Assembly (NCBI RefSeq): GCF_004295585.1
Contig: NZ_AP019400.1
Span: 4,934,001 to 4,998,000 of the forward strand
Length of the DNA: 64,000 nucleotides
DNA from: Cohnella abietis
GTDB taxonomy: Bacteria > Bacillota > Bacilli > Paenibacillales > Paenibacillaceae
Reading direction: 5' to 3'
In this document: piece by piece, positions 33,969 to 42,842 of the stretch
Numbering within the stretch: position 1 is the first letter of the stretch
Layout of the letters: every line of letters starts with the position of its first letter
Notes under the pieces: generated by a model
What the model saw: the letters and a program-made list of their open reading frames with translations, nothing else
Database searches by the model: none
Told to the model about the DNA's origin: nothing
Program-made: the position numbers and the translations under genes

Positions 33969-35068
33969 TATTTCACCTCTTTTTTCGTAAACTTCTCTTT
34001 AATGAGCGCAAAAAGCAACAGAAGTACCGGGATAAAAAGTTGAAAAATGACAAAATACCAAGCCTGTTTATCGTAAAAGGTAGCTAATTCAATCAATCCC
34101 CATACCTTAAACTTAGAACAAATCACAAATCCGATAGCTAACGGAAATATTAGCATGCGCGGCTTTCGCAATCTTAATAAATCCGAAAGCCCTTGAATAG
34201 CGGACCAGAAATAAACGCTTATTTTAATAAATGAACACATGACCCAGACGATCACAAGAGCGGCATCAAATCGTTCAATGTTGCTGAACAGCTTAATATT
34301 TTGAATCAAGCTGACGCTAGGATAGGTAAAGGTAGCAGTCGTTTCCGCACCGAATAGCAGTGTACAGGAAAGAACAGACATCAATAGCAAGATTACGGTT
34401 ATTCCGACCGCACCAAAAGCATAGAAAACAGTGTGCTTCGTTTTTCGTACATGCTGGATGATCATGGAGACAAACATTAAATCTCCAAACCATGACGTTG
34501 TCAGCATTAATCCCTTTAATGGCTTTAGCAGCCCTTCTTCCATTACAGGAAGCAGGTATTCAGGATGATACTGATTAATTAATAGCAAATAGATAACAAC
34601 AAATGTAGCTAGCATAATAAAAATAATGATTTCTGATACTCGAGCGAACGCTTCTAGTCCATGAAAGACGGCGTAGGCGCACATAATAACTCCAGCGAAC
34701 AAATACCACAATTGCGGAATAATCGGATTCAAAGCAATAATAAAAAATTGAGAAAATTCACGCAAAACCCATGATGATACATCCATAAAGAAAAAAATGA
34801 ATAGAGCAGCCACCCCACTACCTAACCAAGGTCCCAATACATGAATACAAATTTTAATGATGTTTTTATCAGGATAGATTCGGTTTAACCACAAGAAGAC
34901 TGCCATATTAAACAACGCAACAAATCCACCTACCACTACCAAATACCAGCAATTACGGCCAGCATACTGAGAAATTACTGCCGGGGCGTATAAGCTTGAT
35001 GTGCCAATCGAGGCAATAACAACTAATGATAGCAATTGAAAGTTGCTGATTCTAATGCTGCCTTCCAT
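33968..35068 (-). CDS. GerB-type spore germination permease, B subunit
   Basis: This 366-residue, ten-helix protein of the amino acid/polyamine-type transporter superfamily serves as the germinant-binding B subunit. It opens IRISNFQLLSLVVIASIGTS, as family members do. I chose ATG 35068 with AAGGAAGG six bases upstream, rather than ATG 35092, which would add eight residues before that site. The gene order B-A-C differs from the A-B-C of gerA and the A-C-B of gerK in B. subtilis. A sigma-G-like promoter lies just upstream. Confidence 0.92.
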   Translation of the reverse strand: MEGSIRISNFQLLSLVVIASIGTSSLYAPAVISQYAGRNCWYLVVVGGFVALFNMAVFLWLNRIYPDKNIIKICIHVLGPWLGSGVAALFIFFFMDVSSWVLREFSQFFIIALNPIIPQLWYLFAGVIMCAYAVFHGLEAFARVSEIIIFIMLATFVVIYLLLINQYHPEYLLPVMEEGLLKPLKGLMLTTSWFGDLMFVSMIIQHVRKTKHTVFYAFGAVGITVILLLMSVLSCTLLFGAETTATFTYPSVSLIQNIKLFSNIERFDAALVIVWVMCSFIKISVYFWSAIQGLSDLLRLRKPRMLIFPLAIGFVICSKFKVWGLIELATFYDKQAWYFVIFQLFIPVLLLLFALIKEKFTKKEVK

Positions 35069-35092
35069 ATGTAACCTTCCTTTCCAATGCAT

Positions 35093-35122
35093 TAAGTATG
35101 CTCAGCACTGGGTAAAATATGC
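35093..35122 (-). promoter_or_regulatory. Sigma-G-like promoter of the ger operon
   Basis: On the minus strand, GCATATT (35122-35116), a 15-base spacer and CATACTTA (35100-35093) resemble the forespore sigma-G elements (gHATR, then CATnnTA), with one mismatch in the -10. It sits about 25 bases before the gerB ATG. Plus-strand CATACTT further along could serve the divergent small gene. Confidence 0.4.
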
Positions 35123-35181
35123 TCTGATGGCATCTACATACTTCTACATGCGAAGCAAACAAAGAAAAGGAGGTTTTTTAT

Positions 35182-35397
35182 ATTAAACCCTATATGTACG
35201 CGTATTTATGTTCAATTGTTTGGCTAATTGGCGTATTTTCCTATCTATCCGATTACACATGGTACAGATTAATTGCCACCGGAACTTGGGGGTTTATTTT
35301 TGTTAATGCTGTTACGCTATTTCCAGTTCTACTTTTTTTGTTCATTGCAGATCGGCTTCAGCCCATTGAAAAGCACAAAAAAAGAACCGCAGAATAG
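35182..35397 (+). CDS. Small two-helix membrane protein, probable Ger D subunit; ATT start likely
   Basis: This protein of 71 residues (67 from the first ATG) has two hydrophobic helices (YLCSIVWLIGVFSYL and IFVNAVTLFPVLLFLFIA) and a short basic tail. Established work on GerA-type receptors describes D subunits of about 75 residues with two membrane helices encoded beside receptor operons; size, topology and position fit. AAAAGGAGG at 35166-35173 is eight bases before ATT (35182) but 20 bases before ATG (35194), so initiation at ATT is likely. ATT starts are rare. The gene is divergent from the ger operon. Its stop lies within the terminator hairpin of the convergent SLH gene. Confidence 0.6.
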   Translation: MKPYMYAYLCSIVWLIGVFSYLSDYTWYRLIATGTWGFIFVNAVTLFPVLLFLFIADRLQPIEKHKKRTAE

Positions 35398-35404
35398 CGG
35401 TTCT
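35376..35404 (-). terminator. Terminator of the SLH-protein gene
   Basis: The perfect 8-bp stem AGAACCGC/GCGGTTCT has a 6-base loop and is followed on the minus strand by a run of seven T. The hairpin overlaps the stop codon of the plus-strand small gene. Confidence 0.85.
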
Positions 35405-35439
35405 CCAATCTATAGCTATTAAACAAAACATCTAACACA

Positions 35440-36723
35440 TTAGGATATAATTTCGATAGCTTGAACGACATAATTAGACCCTCTGACTACAACATTCAAA
35501 TTAGGGGCAAGCACACCAGAGTTCCCGGATATCGTAGCATTAGCATCTACATTGTAGATAATTCTTTGCAGCGTGCCATTGTTATCTTTGGCAATTGAGA
35601 TCGTTGCGATTTTCCCCTGGGCATTTAAGCTAAATGAGCTCACTATTCCCGCATCCATGATCTGATAGCTCGCTGAAGCAACCTTTGTGACTTCAATGAA
35701 TACAGCTTTACCTTGGAAAGTCCGGACTAGCGCTTCGTCTCCCACTTGAAGAGCAGACAGAGGAGCCTTTACATCCTTGCGGAAAATAAACACATTAGCG
35801 TCTACAGGAACCGACACCGTCGTATTATCTGCTCTTTTCATGATCATACTGCCGTTTGCAATTGCCTGAATCGTTCCCGTGATTGCTTGCGCACCTTGAT
35901 CCCCTGGTAGCTGCTGGTCAACACGATCAAGCAAAGCTGCCAATTCAGCACGACTGACAGGTCTATTTGGCTGGAACGTATTATCGTTATAGCCTGTAAT
36001 TAGTTTTTTCTCCAATGCAACTGCGATATAACCAACGGAGCCTGCGGGAATATCCTTAGTGTCACGGAACGGCAACACTGTATCCATTTTTTTCTTTGCT
36101 TCGGATTCCAGTTTTAGCGCCTTAACAAGGAGCACGGATGCCCACAAGCGGTTAGCAGGCTTATCTGCTTGAATAAGCGAATCATTTTCGGAAAATAAAT
36201 CATTTTCTAGCGCTACGGTTACATAACCAACAGCCCAGCCATATTTTTTCTTCAATTGATCGAAATCCTTGAAGTTTAAGGTAGCGTTCATGTTCTCAGG
36301 CTTTTCGGCCTCTTCCTTTAGCCCAAGCAATCGAACCGCTGCAACTAAAGCTTCAATTCTTGAAATGTTATTTTGTGGCTTGAAATTACCATCCTCATAT
36401 CCGTTAAATACACCTTGGGCTGCAAGCCTAATAATGTGATCGTAAGCCCATTTCCACTGTTGCTCGTTCAAGTCTCCGAAATTCAGGTAGATCCCTTTAA
36501 TTTCATTTTTCTTTTTGTCATCCTTCTTTTTGTTTTCATTTTTGTGCTTATCCACTTTTTTGTTTTTATCCTTTTGACCATGCGAGGAACTATGCTTCCA
36601 GCTGTTTGCACCATTTTTCGATGATTTGTCAGAAGCCATTGCCCCTGTTGCCCCTCCAACGAGCATTGTTAGCGCCAATGCTGCCGCTGCAGTTTTCCTC
36701 AAGATCGGTTGCTTATTATTCAT
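35440..36723 (-). CDS. S-layer homology (SLH) domain cell-surface protein
   Basis: This 427-residue secreted protein has a signal peptide over residues 1-30 (AALALTMLVGGATGAMA). A Lys/Asn/Asp-rich charged linker spans 31-75 and three SLH modules cover about 80-275. SLH elements are visible as AYDHIIRLAAQGVFNGYEDGNFKPQNNISRIE-type phrases (split here: GVFNGYEDG, NISRIEA; LITGYNDN, PVSRAELA). SLH domains bind pyruvylated secondary wall polymer. The remaining 150 residues form a beta-rich domain with repeated ITGTIQAIANG-like strands. GAAGGAG lies nine bases before the ATG. It is monocistronic. Confidence 0.9.
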   Translation of the reverse strand: MNNKQPILRKTAAAALALTMLVGGATGAMASDKSSKNGANSWKHSSSHGQKDKNKKVDKHKNENKKKDDKKKNEIKGIYLNFGDLNEQQWKWAYDHIIRLAAQGVFNGYEDGNFKPQNNISRIEALVAAVRLLGLKEEAEKPENMNATLNFKDFDQLKKKYGWAVGYVTVALENDLFSENDSLIQADKPANRLWASVLLVKALKLESEAKKKMDTVLPFRDTKDIPAGSVGYIAVALEKKLITGYNDNTFQPNRPVSRAELAALLDRVDQQLPGDQGAQAITGTIQAIANGSMIMKRADNTTVSVPVDANVFIFRKDVKAPLSALQVGDEALVRTFQGKAVFIEVTKVASASYQIMDAGIVSSFSLNAQGKIATISIAKDNNGTLQRIIYNVDANATISGNSGVLAPNLNVVVRGSNYVVQAIEIIS

Positions 36724-36841
36724 CTGTAATAACTCTCCTTCGATTTGAAGTAATCACGGCCCAAAACCGCATGTATATACCATTCGAAAGAGACGACGAT
36801 TATGAGACGGTCCTAGAGGATAAATGAGTCTAATGAACGAG

Positions 36842-36882
36842 AAAGGACCCCTTTCCGAGAAAACTAGGAAAAGAGTCCTTAA
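36842..36882 (-). terminator. Terminator downstream of RNA helicase gene
   Basis: AAGGAC(TC)TTTTCC pairs with GGAAAGGGGTCCTT around a loop of about ten bases, directly after the stop of the helicase gene at 36888. A TTTCTCG tail follows on the minus strand. Confidence 0.65.
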
Positions 36883-36887
36883 TTGTT

Positions 36888-38450
36888 CTATTTAGTGTCG
36901 TTCGACTGCGTCTCCCGTTTAGCTTTGAGCCATTTCGGAGCACCCTTATTTTTAAGATCTCGGGATCTGTCCGTTTTCGCCTTTGTCGGCTTGACCGGAG
37001 GCTTGGCTGGTGACTTTGCCGGAATATCCGAAGCTGAAGCTGCTGGACTTGGGGCTGCTTTATCAGCTGTCTTCCCATCACGGGGCGGCTTGTTACCCGG
37101 GAATGTCTTACGTTGATCTGTACCGCGATCACCAGCAGGTGATTTATTGGACTGAGAAGCACTTGTCGTAGCAACCGATTTCTTCTCTTGCTGCGATTTT
37201 TGATTTGCCAAAAATTCAGCTTTAGATTTCCATACGAATTTTTGATCCTTCGCAGCTCCACTAGATGGTTGCTGCTTATGGTCCGAAGTAGGATTTTTCT
37301 GTAATATCCCCTCTTCCAAGGATACAACTTTCCCTTCGTATAGCATCTTAGGTTGTATTTGAATTTTAAGCTGCTTCTCCAGCTTATCGATAATGAATCT
37401 TTCCTCATGGGAAATTAAAGTAATCGATGTACCATCTTTACCCATTCTGGCCGTCCTACCCGAACGGTGAACATAATGGTCAGCATCAAGCGCTGGCTCG
37501 AATTGAATAACGAGCGGAAGACCAGGAAGATCAAGCCCTCTGGCAGCAACATCGGTCGCAATTAGCAGCTTCGTTCTTCCGTTGCGGAAGCGTTGCATGA
37601 CTTCTCCACGTTCCTGTCCGCGAGTATCCCCGTATAGGGCATCAACGGAAACACCTTCGTAACGAAGCTTGGCAATCAGCTCACCAATTTTCTCCGTATC
37701 ATTGACGAACAAGAGCGCTGAGGAAGGCTTCATATGTCTCACTAGCTTACGAATCATATCGATTTTCTCACGACGGTCACTTAAGAAATACCAATGCTGT
37801 AATGTCGAGGATAATCCATTTTCGTTTTCATTTGCCGTCACGTCGGATACCCAAGGATCCTTCTGCCATCTCTTCTCCGCATCTCTCATCGCTTCCGAAC
37901 GGGTCGCTGATACGAATACGGTTTGACGCTCACGAGAGCATTGTCGAATCAAATTTTCTACGTCGCTCTTACCGCCAAGCGAGAAAATTCTATCCGTCTC
38001 ATCCACTACTACGAAAGTTACCGCATGAAGAGAGAGCTTGCGAGTATTAGCTACCTCACGCACCCTTCCCGGTGTCCCAACGATAAGCGCTGGCTTGCTC
38101 TTCATCCGCTCCAATTGACGTGACAAGGCCGCGCCACCAATGAGCGCTGTAGCCTTAATACCAAGCGGCTGTCCGTAGGCTTCAGCCTCCCGCATGATTT
38201 GCATCGCGAGCTCCTGGGTCGGTGCTAGAATAATAGCTTGTACATCCTTACGCGAGCCATCAATTTTCTGAAGAACGGGTAACAAATAAGCAAGCGTCTT
38301 TCCTGTTCCTGTAGGGGATACCAATACTCCATCTTTTCCAGCCAGCAATGGCGGTAAAGCCTGACTCTGTACGTCAGAAGGCTCCTTAATACCAGATGCC
38401 GCCAGCTTGTCCACAAGTAATTCATTTAAACCCAATTCGATAAAACCCAT
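36888..38450 (-). CDS. DEAD-box RNA helicase, YfmL-like, with long basic tail
   Basis: This 520-residue ATP-dependent RNA helicase carries the full motif set: SPTGTGKT (I), APTQELA (Ia), GTPGR (Ib), VDET in place of DEAD (II), SAT (III), LIATDVAARGLD (V) and HRSGRTARMG (VI). B. subtilis YfmL, a ribosome-assembly helicase, also has DETD at motif II and is similar throughout. YfmL ends near 376 residues, whereas this protein has about 150 further residues rich in Lys, Pro, Ser and Ala, probably an RNA-binding disordered tail. It starts 12 bases after the SDR stop, behind GAGGAG, so the two genes are cotranscribed. Confidence 0.88.
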   Translation of the reverse strand: MGFIELGLNELLVDKLAASGIKEPSDVQSQALPPLLAGKDGVLVSPTGTGKTLAYLLPVLQKIDGSRKDVQAIILAPTQELAMQIMREAEAYGQPLGIKATALIGGAALSRQLERMKSKPALIVGTPGRVREVANTRKLSLHAVTFVVVDETDRIFSLGGKSDVENLIRQCSRERQTVFVSATRSEAMRDAEKRWQKDPWVSDVTANENENGLSSTLQHWYFLSDRREKIDMIRKLVRHMKPSSALLFVNDTEKIGELIAKLRYEGVSVDALYGDTRGQERGEVMQRFRNGRTKLLIATDVAARGLDLPGLPLVIQFEPALDADHYVHRSGRTARMGKDGTSITLISHEERFIIDKLEKQLKIQIQPKMLYEGKVVSLEEGILQKNPTSDHKQQPSSGAAKDQKFVWKSKAEFLANQKSQQEKKSVATTSASQSNKSPAGDRGTDQRKTFPGNKPPRDGKTADKAAPSPAASASDIPAKSPAKPPVKPTKAKTDRSRDLKNKGAPKWLKAKRETQSNDTK

Positions 38451-38462
38451 TACTTCAACTCC

Positions 38463-39245
38463 TCATTTCTTATTCATAAACCTTCCGAAGAGGGTATCAC
38501 TTACTCTTGGAAACACCTGCATGAATTTAACGCCTATAGAAGCCGTCCATGGCAAATCTAGCTCAGCTTTGCCCTTCTCAATAACCATTACAATAGCCCG
38601 TGCGACTTTATCTGCAGACATCATGAACCAACGTACATTGCTCACATAGGTTCCATTTGGATCTGCGCGATCGAAGAAAGGAGTATCTATAGGTCCTGGG
38701 TTAACAGCCGATACTCTTATCCCTTTCCCCTGCATTTCTTGCCTTAAGGCATTCGTAAAACCAAGCACAGCATGCTTAGTTGCCGAGTAGCCCGTAGATT
38801 TCGCGGTTGCCAGCTTGCCTGCTATGGAAGCTACATTAACAATGTGCCCTTGACCAGCTTGAAGCATATGAGGAACAACCGCATGCGTACAGCGTACCGT
38901 TCCCATGTAGTTTACATCCATTATCTCTTGAAAATGTTCCAGTGATGTGTCGGTAAACGGAAGAAACTCGCCGTAGCCCGCATTATTCAGTAGCACATCA
39001 ATTCTACCGTATCTACTATACACTTGGGAAATGACCTGGCTAACCTGCTCCTGCGACGTTACATCCATCTCGAATATCGCGTGCTCGCCTTGGATAGCCT
39101 CCGAAAGCTCCCGCAGTTTATCAATTGATCGTGCCGTTAATATCGGAATGGCTCCTCGCTCTGCAAGCAGCTTTGCAACCAAAGCACCGATTCCGCTTGA
39201 CGCACCGGTAATGAGCACAACCTTGTTATGAAGCTTATCTTTCAT
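38463..39245 (-). CDS. SDR-family oxidoreductase
   Basis: This 260-residue classical short-chain dehydrogenase has TGASSGIG near residue 14, NNAGYG near 90 and VASIAGKLA with the catalytic Ser near 137. YSATKHAV carries the Tyr-Lys pair near 152, and VNPGPIDTPF follows. It most resembles the DltE/YqjQ-like group acting on lipids or ketones; the substrate is unknown. I chose ATG 39245 with GAGGAGGG five bases upstream; the longer reading from 39287 has no ribosome site. It is followed closely by the RNA helicase gene. Confidence 0.87.
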   Translation of the reverse strand: MKDKLHNKVVLITGASSGIGALVAKLLAERGAIPILTARSIDKLRELSEAIQGEHAIFEMDVTSQEQVSQVISQVYSRYGRIDVLLNNAGYGEFLPFTDTSLEHFQEIMDVNYMGTVRCTHAVVPHMLQAGQGHIVNVASIAGKLATAKSTGYSATKHAVLGFTNALRQEMQGKGIRVSAVNPGPIDTPFFDRADPNGTYVSNVRWFMMSADKVARAIVMVIEKGKAELDLPWTASIGVKFMQVFPRVSDTLFGRFMNKK

Positions 39246-39295
39246 AATTGCCCTCCTCAGAGGTATTAAGCCTGCCGACAAATGCACGTTGCCAT

Positions 39296-39316
39296 TAAAA
39301 AAGCCCCTGCCGGGGC
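39296..39316 (-). terminator. Terminator of cheX
   Basis: On the minus strand GCCCC-GGCA-GGGGC is followed by six T, a compact canonical intrinsic terminator 27 bases beyond the cheX stop. Confidence 0.88.
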
Positions 39317-39342
39317 GGACTAGCAGCTTATATAATTTAGTC

Positions 39343-39801
39343 TTATGCCATCAACACTTGAATTTCCATCTCACCGATGCCATCCATAATCAATGGAACT
39401 GCAAGTGCACGCTTTGCGCCAGTAGCTGATGCAAAATGAGTGCTCATAATCTTAGGAGGCGTAATATCGACATGGACTCCCTGATTATACAACATGGTGC
39501 TAGCATTACCGCTAATCATATTGCCTAATTCGGAAATCGCGCTTTTGCCCATATCGTCGATTTCGGTTATGTCATATCCACCCATCATCGCAGATATGAT
39601 ACGCAAAGCAACCGATTCGCTTAATCCAAATACAATATCGCCCGTCATATGTCCTGTCAGTCCAATTTGAATCCACACATGGTTTTCAGCAAATTTAATG
39701 TCCCGAATCGAGAGTTGCCCGGTGCTGGGACGTATTTGTACCATCTGTTCGATAACCATGCGCGCGGATTCCAAAAACGGGTTGATGTACTCAGCCTTCA
39801 T
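39343..39801 (-). CDS. cheX: CheX-like CheY-P phosphatase
   Basis: This 152-residue protein matches the CheC/CheX/FliY fold. The helix SAISELGNMISGNASTML near residues 87-104 carries the Glu and Asn (ExxN) of the CheX active site used to dephosphorylate CheY-P. It would end the chemotaxis signal in the cytoplasm. No other chemotaxis gene lies nearby, so it is an isolated copy that may act on a different response regulator. It is monocistronic. Confidence 0.87.
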   Translation of the reverse strand: MKAEYINPFLESARMVIEQMVQIRPSTGQLSIRDIKFAENHVWIQIGLTGHMTGDIVFGLSESVALRIISAMMGGYDITEIDDMGKSAISELGNMISGNASTMLYNQGVHVDITPPKIMSTHFASATGAKRALAVPLIMDGIGEMEIQVLMA

Positions 39802-39917
39802 GCCTGAACGCGCCCCTTTACCTACTTGGATTGAAACCGCTAGCCGTAATCACTTTCCCTTATTATACTGAAATCATAGGTACAAGTATACTGATTTTTG
39901 TCAGGGAGGTATGAACG

Positions 39918-40865
39918 ATGCCCAATCTGTGGGCCCATATTCAATTCGGTAAAGAGGTATTAACAGCTATTCAATCGGAGGGACTTCTGGACTATTCCGA
40001 TTGGAAGGTCTCATTTCAGCTGGGCTGTCAGGGTCCCGACTTTCTTTTCTACGACAACTTCTTCCCCTGGCAGTCTGAAACTTCACTTAATAAGCTAGGC
40101 TCGCTCATGCATAATGTTAAATGCGGCTCTTTCCTACTTTCCTTGTTCAACGAAGTACGTGAGCGTCCGCTTTCTGATCCGGCAGTTGCCTATACGATTG
40201 GCTTTCTGCTGCATCATATACTAGATCGGCATCTCCATCCCTTTGTGTTCAGTCGCTCGGGCTTCAAGCGGTGGCATCACCAGCGCTACGAGACTGCCAT
40301 GGACTCGACTATTCTCATGCAGCGTGCAGGCATACATACGGGGTCAACTCCCGTTCTTCCCGAAATCGATACGAAAGGTAAAATGCCTGGCGGATTCTCT
40401 ACCGATTTCCTTCGAGTCGTATCCGTTCACTACCCGATACTCGCTAGTCAGATTACAGAGGAACGACTTGATCAAGCTGTCGCCCAATTTCTTCAAGCGC
40501 AACGACTGTTCTTTGATCCGACTGGCTGGAAGGGCCGCTTGGCATTTCGGCAGCTAAGCCCGTTTTCCCCGCCTCGCCATGTGCCCGAGTGGGATGTTCT
40601 AAACGAGTCCCGACAGCAATGGGTTGATCCCACTGACCGCACGATAAGCCATACGAGTAGCGCATGGGACTTATGGGAGCAGGCTTTAGAGGATGCGCGA
40701 GCTACAACCTTAGCAGCAATCGCCTTGTTGCAAGCAAATAGTAAGGAAGAGACCCTCCAACGAATGGAGCTTTTCAAAGAACTGCTTCAGGAAATATCCT
40801 ATGAAACTGGCCTTCCTTGTGGCATTGGCACCATTACCTACGCAGAATCTATCGTTCCCGACTGA
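39918..40865 (+). CDS. Zinc-dependent phospholipase C-family protein
   Basis: This 315-residue protein has the pattern of the zinc-dependent phospholipase C/S1-P1-nuclease-like fold. It opens PNLWAHIQFGKEV. GCQGPDFLFYDNFFP is near residue 37, and HHILDRHLHPF near 98 supplies several metal-binding His and Asp. MHNVKC and WHHQRYE supply additional His. No signal peptide is visible, so unlike secreted PLC it probably acts inside the cell. Substrate unknown. GGGAGG lies nine bases before the ATG. It is monocistronic, convergent with the MFS gene. Confidence 0.78.
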   Translation: MPNLWAHIQFGKEVLTAIQSEGLLDYSDWKVSFQLGCQGPDFLFYDNFFPWQSETSLNKLGSLMHNVKCGSFLLSLFNEVRERPLSDPAVAYTIGFLLHHILDRHLHPFVFSRSGFKRWHHQRYETAMDSTILMQRAGIHTGSTPVLPEIDTKGKMPGGFSTDFLRVVSVHYPILASQITEERLDQAVAQFLQAQRLFFDPTGWKGRLAFRQLSPFSPPRHVPEWDVLNESRQQWVDPTDRTISHTSSAWDLWEQALEDARATTLAAIALLQANSKEETLQRMELFKELLQEISYETGLPCGIGTITYAESIVPD

Positions 40866-40891
40866 TCTGAATAAATAGGCTTCTCGTAGCC

Positions 40892-42139
40892 TTAAGGCTG
40901 TACCGCTTCCTTTTCTCCTTTGGCTAAGTTAACGAAAGTGAGCAATAAGATTCCCATTAAGAAAAAGAAAGCGACTGCGAGCAAGGCTATGCGGCTTGAA
41001 TCGCTTATTAGCTTAACGAGCCCAAATACGAGCGGACCTCCAAAAGAAAAAAAGCGGCTCGTAAAGCTAAGGAAGCCATTAAACTCTGCTGTTTTTCCCG
41101 GAGGAATCAATTTGCTAAATATAGCTCTCGAAGTAGCCTGAGAGCCCCCCTGCACCAGTCCAACTAAACAGGCAAGCAGATAGAAATGCAAAGAGCTAGT
41201 CATGAAATAACCTAATAAAACAATGATCAAATAAGTAACAAGCGAGCTGTAAAGCATCTTTTTGCTGCCTAATCTATCAGCCAATTTGCCGAACAGCATC
41301 GTTGCAGGAAATCCTATAAATTGAGTAATCAAAAGCGCCGTTATGAGATCCGTTTCTTCAATTCCTATTGTTGTACCGTAGCTGGCTGCCATCACGATAA
41401 TCGTGTTGATTCCATCGAAGAAAAACCAGTAGGCAACCATAAATTTCAATAGCTCTGGATATTTCTTCAGTCGTGAGAATGTTTCACCTAGGCGCTGAAC
41501 ACCTATTTTCAAATGCTCCCCGATCCTACTCTTATTCGTGGATTGGGGATCTTTTATTTTCTTAAACAGCGGAAGAGAAAATACAAACCACCATATGCCG
41601 ACCGAAACGAATGAAATTTGTGAAGCTGCTGTCTTATCTGGAAGCCCTAAGCTCTCCCAGCCCAAGATCATTCCTAAATTAACCGCAAGCAGTAAGCCGC
41701 CACCCAAATATCCCATTGCGTAACCGAGTGAGCTTACTTTTTCCCGCTGCTCGGGAGAGGTAATATCGTTTAGAAGAGCATCATAGAACGTATTTCCTGC
41801 TCCAAAACCAACCATCCCAATAACAACAATAATAGAAGCAAGCCACATATCACCGGGTCCGACGAATGCCAGACCTACGCTTGCAGCTGCTCCTATTACA
41901 GTAAAAACTCTTAAGAATAACACCTTCTTACCCGAGTGATCCGCTATCGCTCCGAGTAAGGGTGACAGCAATGCCACAACAATAGCGGCTGCAGTCTGCG
42001 TGAAGCTCCAGCTTCCATCGGTACCACCAGCTACACTGATAAAATAGATCGGCATAACAGCAGCCATAATCGTCGTTGCAAATGCTGAATTTGCCCAATC
42101 ATAGGCTATCCATGCTCTGACTATTTTCTTATCATCCAT
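40892..42139 (-). CDS. UMF1-type MFS transporter
   Basis: This 415-residue, twelve-helix membrane protein belongs to the UMF1/Atg22-like branch of the major facilitator superfamily. The diagnostic N-terminus AWIAYDWANSAFATTI is near residue 9. A long cytoplasmic loop (KKIKDPQSTNKSRIGEHL) splits the two six-helix halves. Members are thought to export amino acids or small solutes, but the substrate here is not predictable. It is monocistronic; neither neighbour suggests a pathway. Confidence 0.85.
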   Translation of the reverse strand: MDDKKIVRAWIAYDWANSAFATTIMAAVMPIYFISVAGGTDGSWSFTQTAAAIVVALLSPLLGAIADHSGKKVLFLRVFTVIGAAASVGLAFVGPGDMWLASIIVVIGMVGFGAGNTFYDALLNDITSPEQREKVSSLGYAMGYLGGGLLLAVNLGMILGWESLGLPDKTAASQISFVSVGIWWFVFSLPLFKKIKDPQSTNKSRIGEHLKIGVQRLGETFSRLKKYPELLKFMVAYWFFFDGINTIIVMAASYGTTIGIEETDLITALLITQFIGFPATMLFGKLADRLGSKKMLYSSLVTYLIIVLLGYFMTSSLHFYLLACLVGLVQGGSQATSRAIFSKLIPPGKTAEFNGFLSFTSRFFSFGGPLVFGLVKLISDSSRIALLAVAFFFLMGILLLTFVNLAKGEKEAVQP

Positions 42140-42251
42140 TACGGGCTCGCCTCGCCTCTCTCATGCTATAGAGCTGTTTGACGAAAACATTCGACGAATG
42201 ACGAGCCATTCCTGTCTGGATAACGAGATTTAATAGTGATTTAACATTTAG

Positions 42252-42836
42252 TTAACTTTTATCATGACTTGACTGATCAGGCATTGTACCAGGTAAAGTA
42301 AGCTCACCCGACTTAACATCCTTCAGCAAATCCTGCAGCCATAACCGTTCTGTCTCGCTAAAACGCAATATTCCCTGAATCATGTGGGTTGAACCACGCG
42401 GTAACCAATCACCCTTAAGCTCTAGTACGAATTGGAGGTGCTTGATTCTTTCCTCACACGCTTCCAGCTGCTTTTCAATAATCGGCTCCATCAACTCATT
42501 TTCCCCATGCCTTGCGAATGGCAAAGCCAAGAAGAGAGGATGATGAGGATGGAAACCATTTCCCATCTGCTGATACATCAGCTCTTGCAGCTCGACCTTC
42601 CCTGTATCTGTTATACGGTAGATTGTTTTGTCTGGTCGATTATCACCGGATACCGAAATGATCTCGGCCACTTCAATGAGACCGTCCACTCGCAATTGAT
42701 CAACTGCATAATATAGGGAGCCATCCTGCACCTTGAACGTATGGTGCCAATTACGCGCTTTAATGGTTTGCCTAATTTCGTAGGGATGGCGATTGCACTC
42801 CATTAGTAATCCAAGAATCAATAGCTTCATGGACAT
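42252..42836 (-). CDS. PadR-family transcriptional repressor
   Basis: This 194-residue protein has a PadR winged helix in residues 1-85 (LLILGLLMECNRHPYEI, QDGSLYYAVDQLRVDGLIE) and a C-terminal coiled dimerisation region (EKQLEACEERIKHLQFVLEL). It lies seven bases downstream of a DHA2 efflux-pump gene in the same operon. Its likely operators are the two perfect palindromes in the promoter of that operon, giving autoregulated control of the pump. Effector unknown; probably a toxic hydrophobic compound. Confidence 0.9.
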   Translation of the reverse strand: MSMKLLILGLLMECNRHPYEIRQTIKARNWHHTFKVQDGSLYYAVDQLRVDGLIEVAEIISVSGDNRPDKTIYRITDTGKVELQELMYQQMGNGFHPHHPLFLALPFARHGENELMEPIIEKQLEACEERIKHLQFVLELKGDWLPRGSTHMIQGILRFSETERLWLQDLLKDVKSGELTLPGTMPDQSSHDKS

Positions 42837-42842
42837 CCAGCA

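Noticed and set aside
36830..37408. 192-codon minus-strand frame inside the helicase gene
   Set aside because: It is a shifted frame over the low-complexity 3' end of the helicase gene and runs through its terminator. It has no domain.
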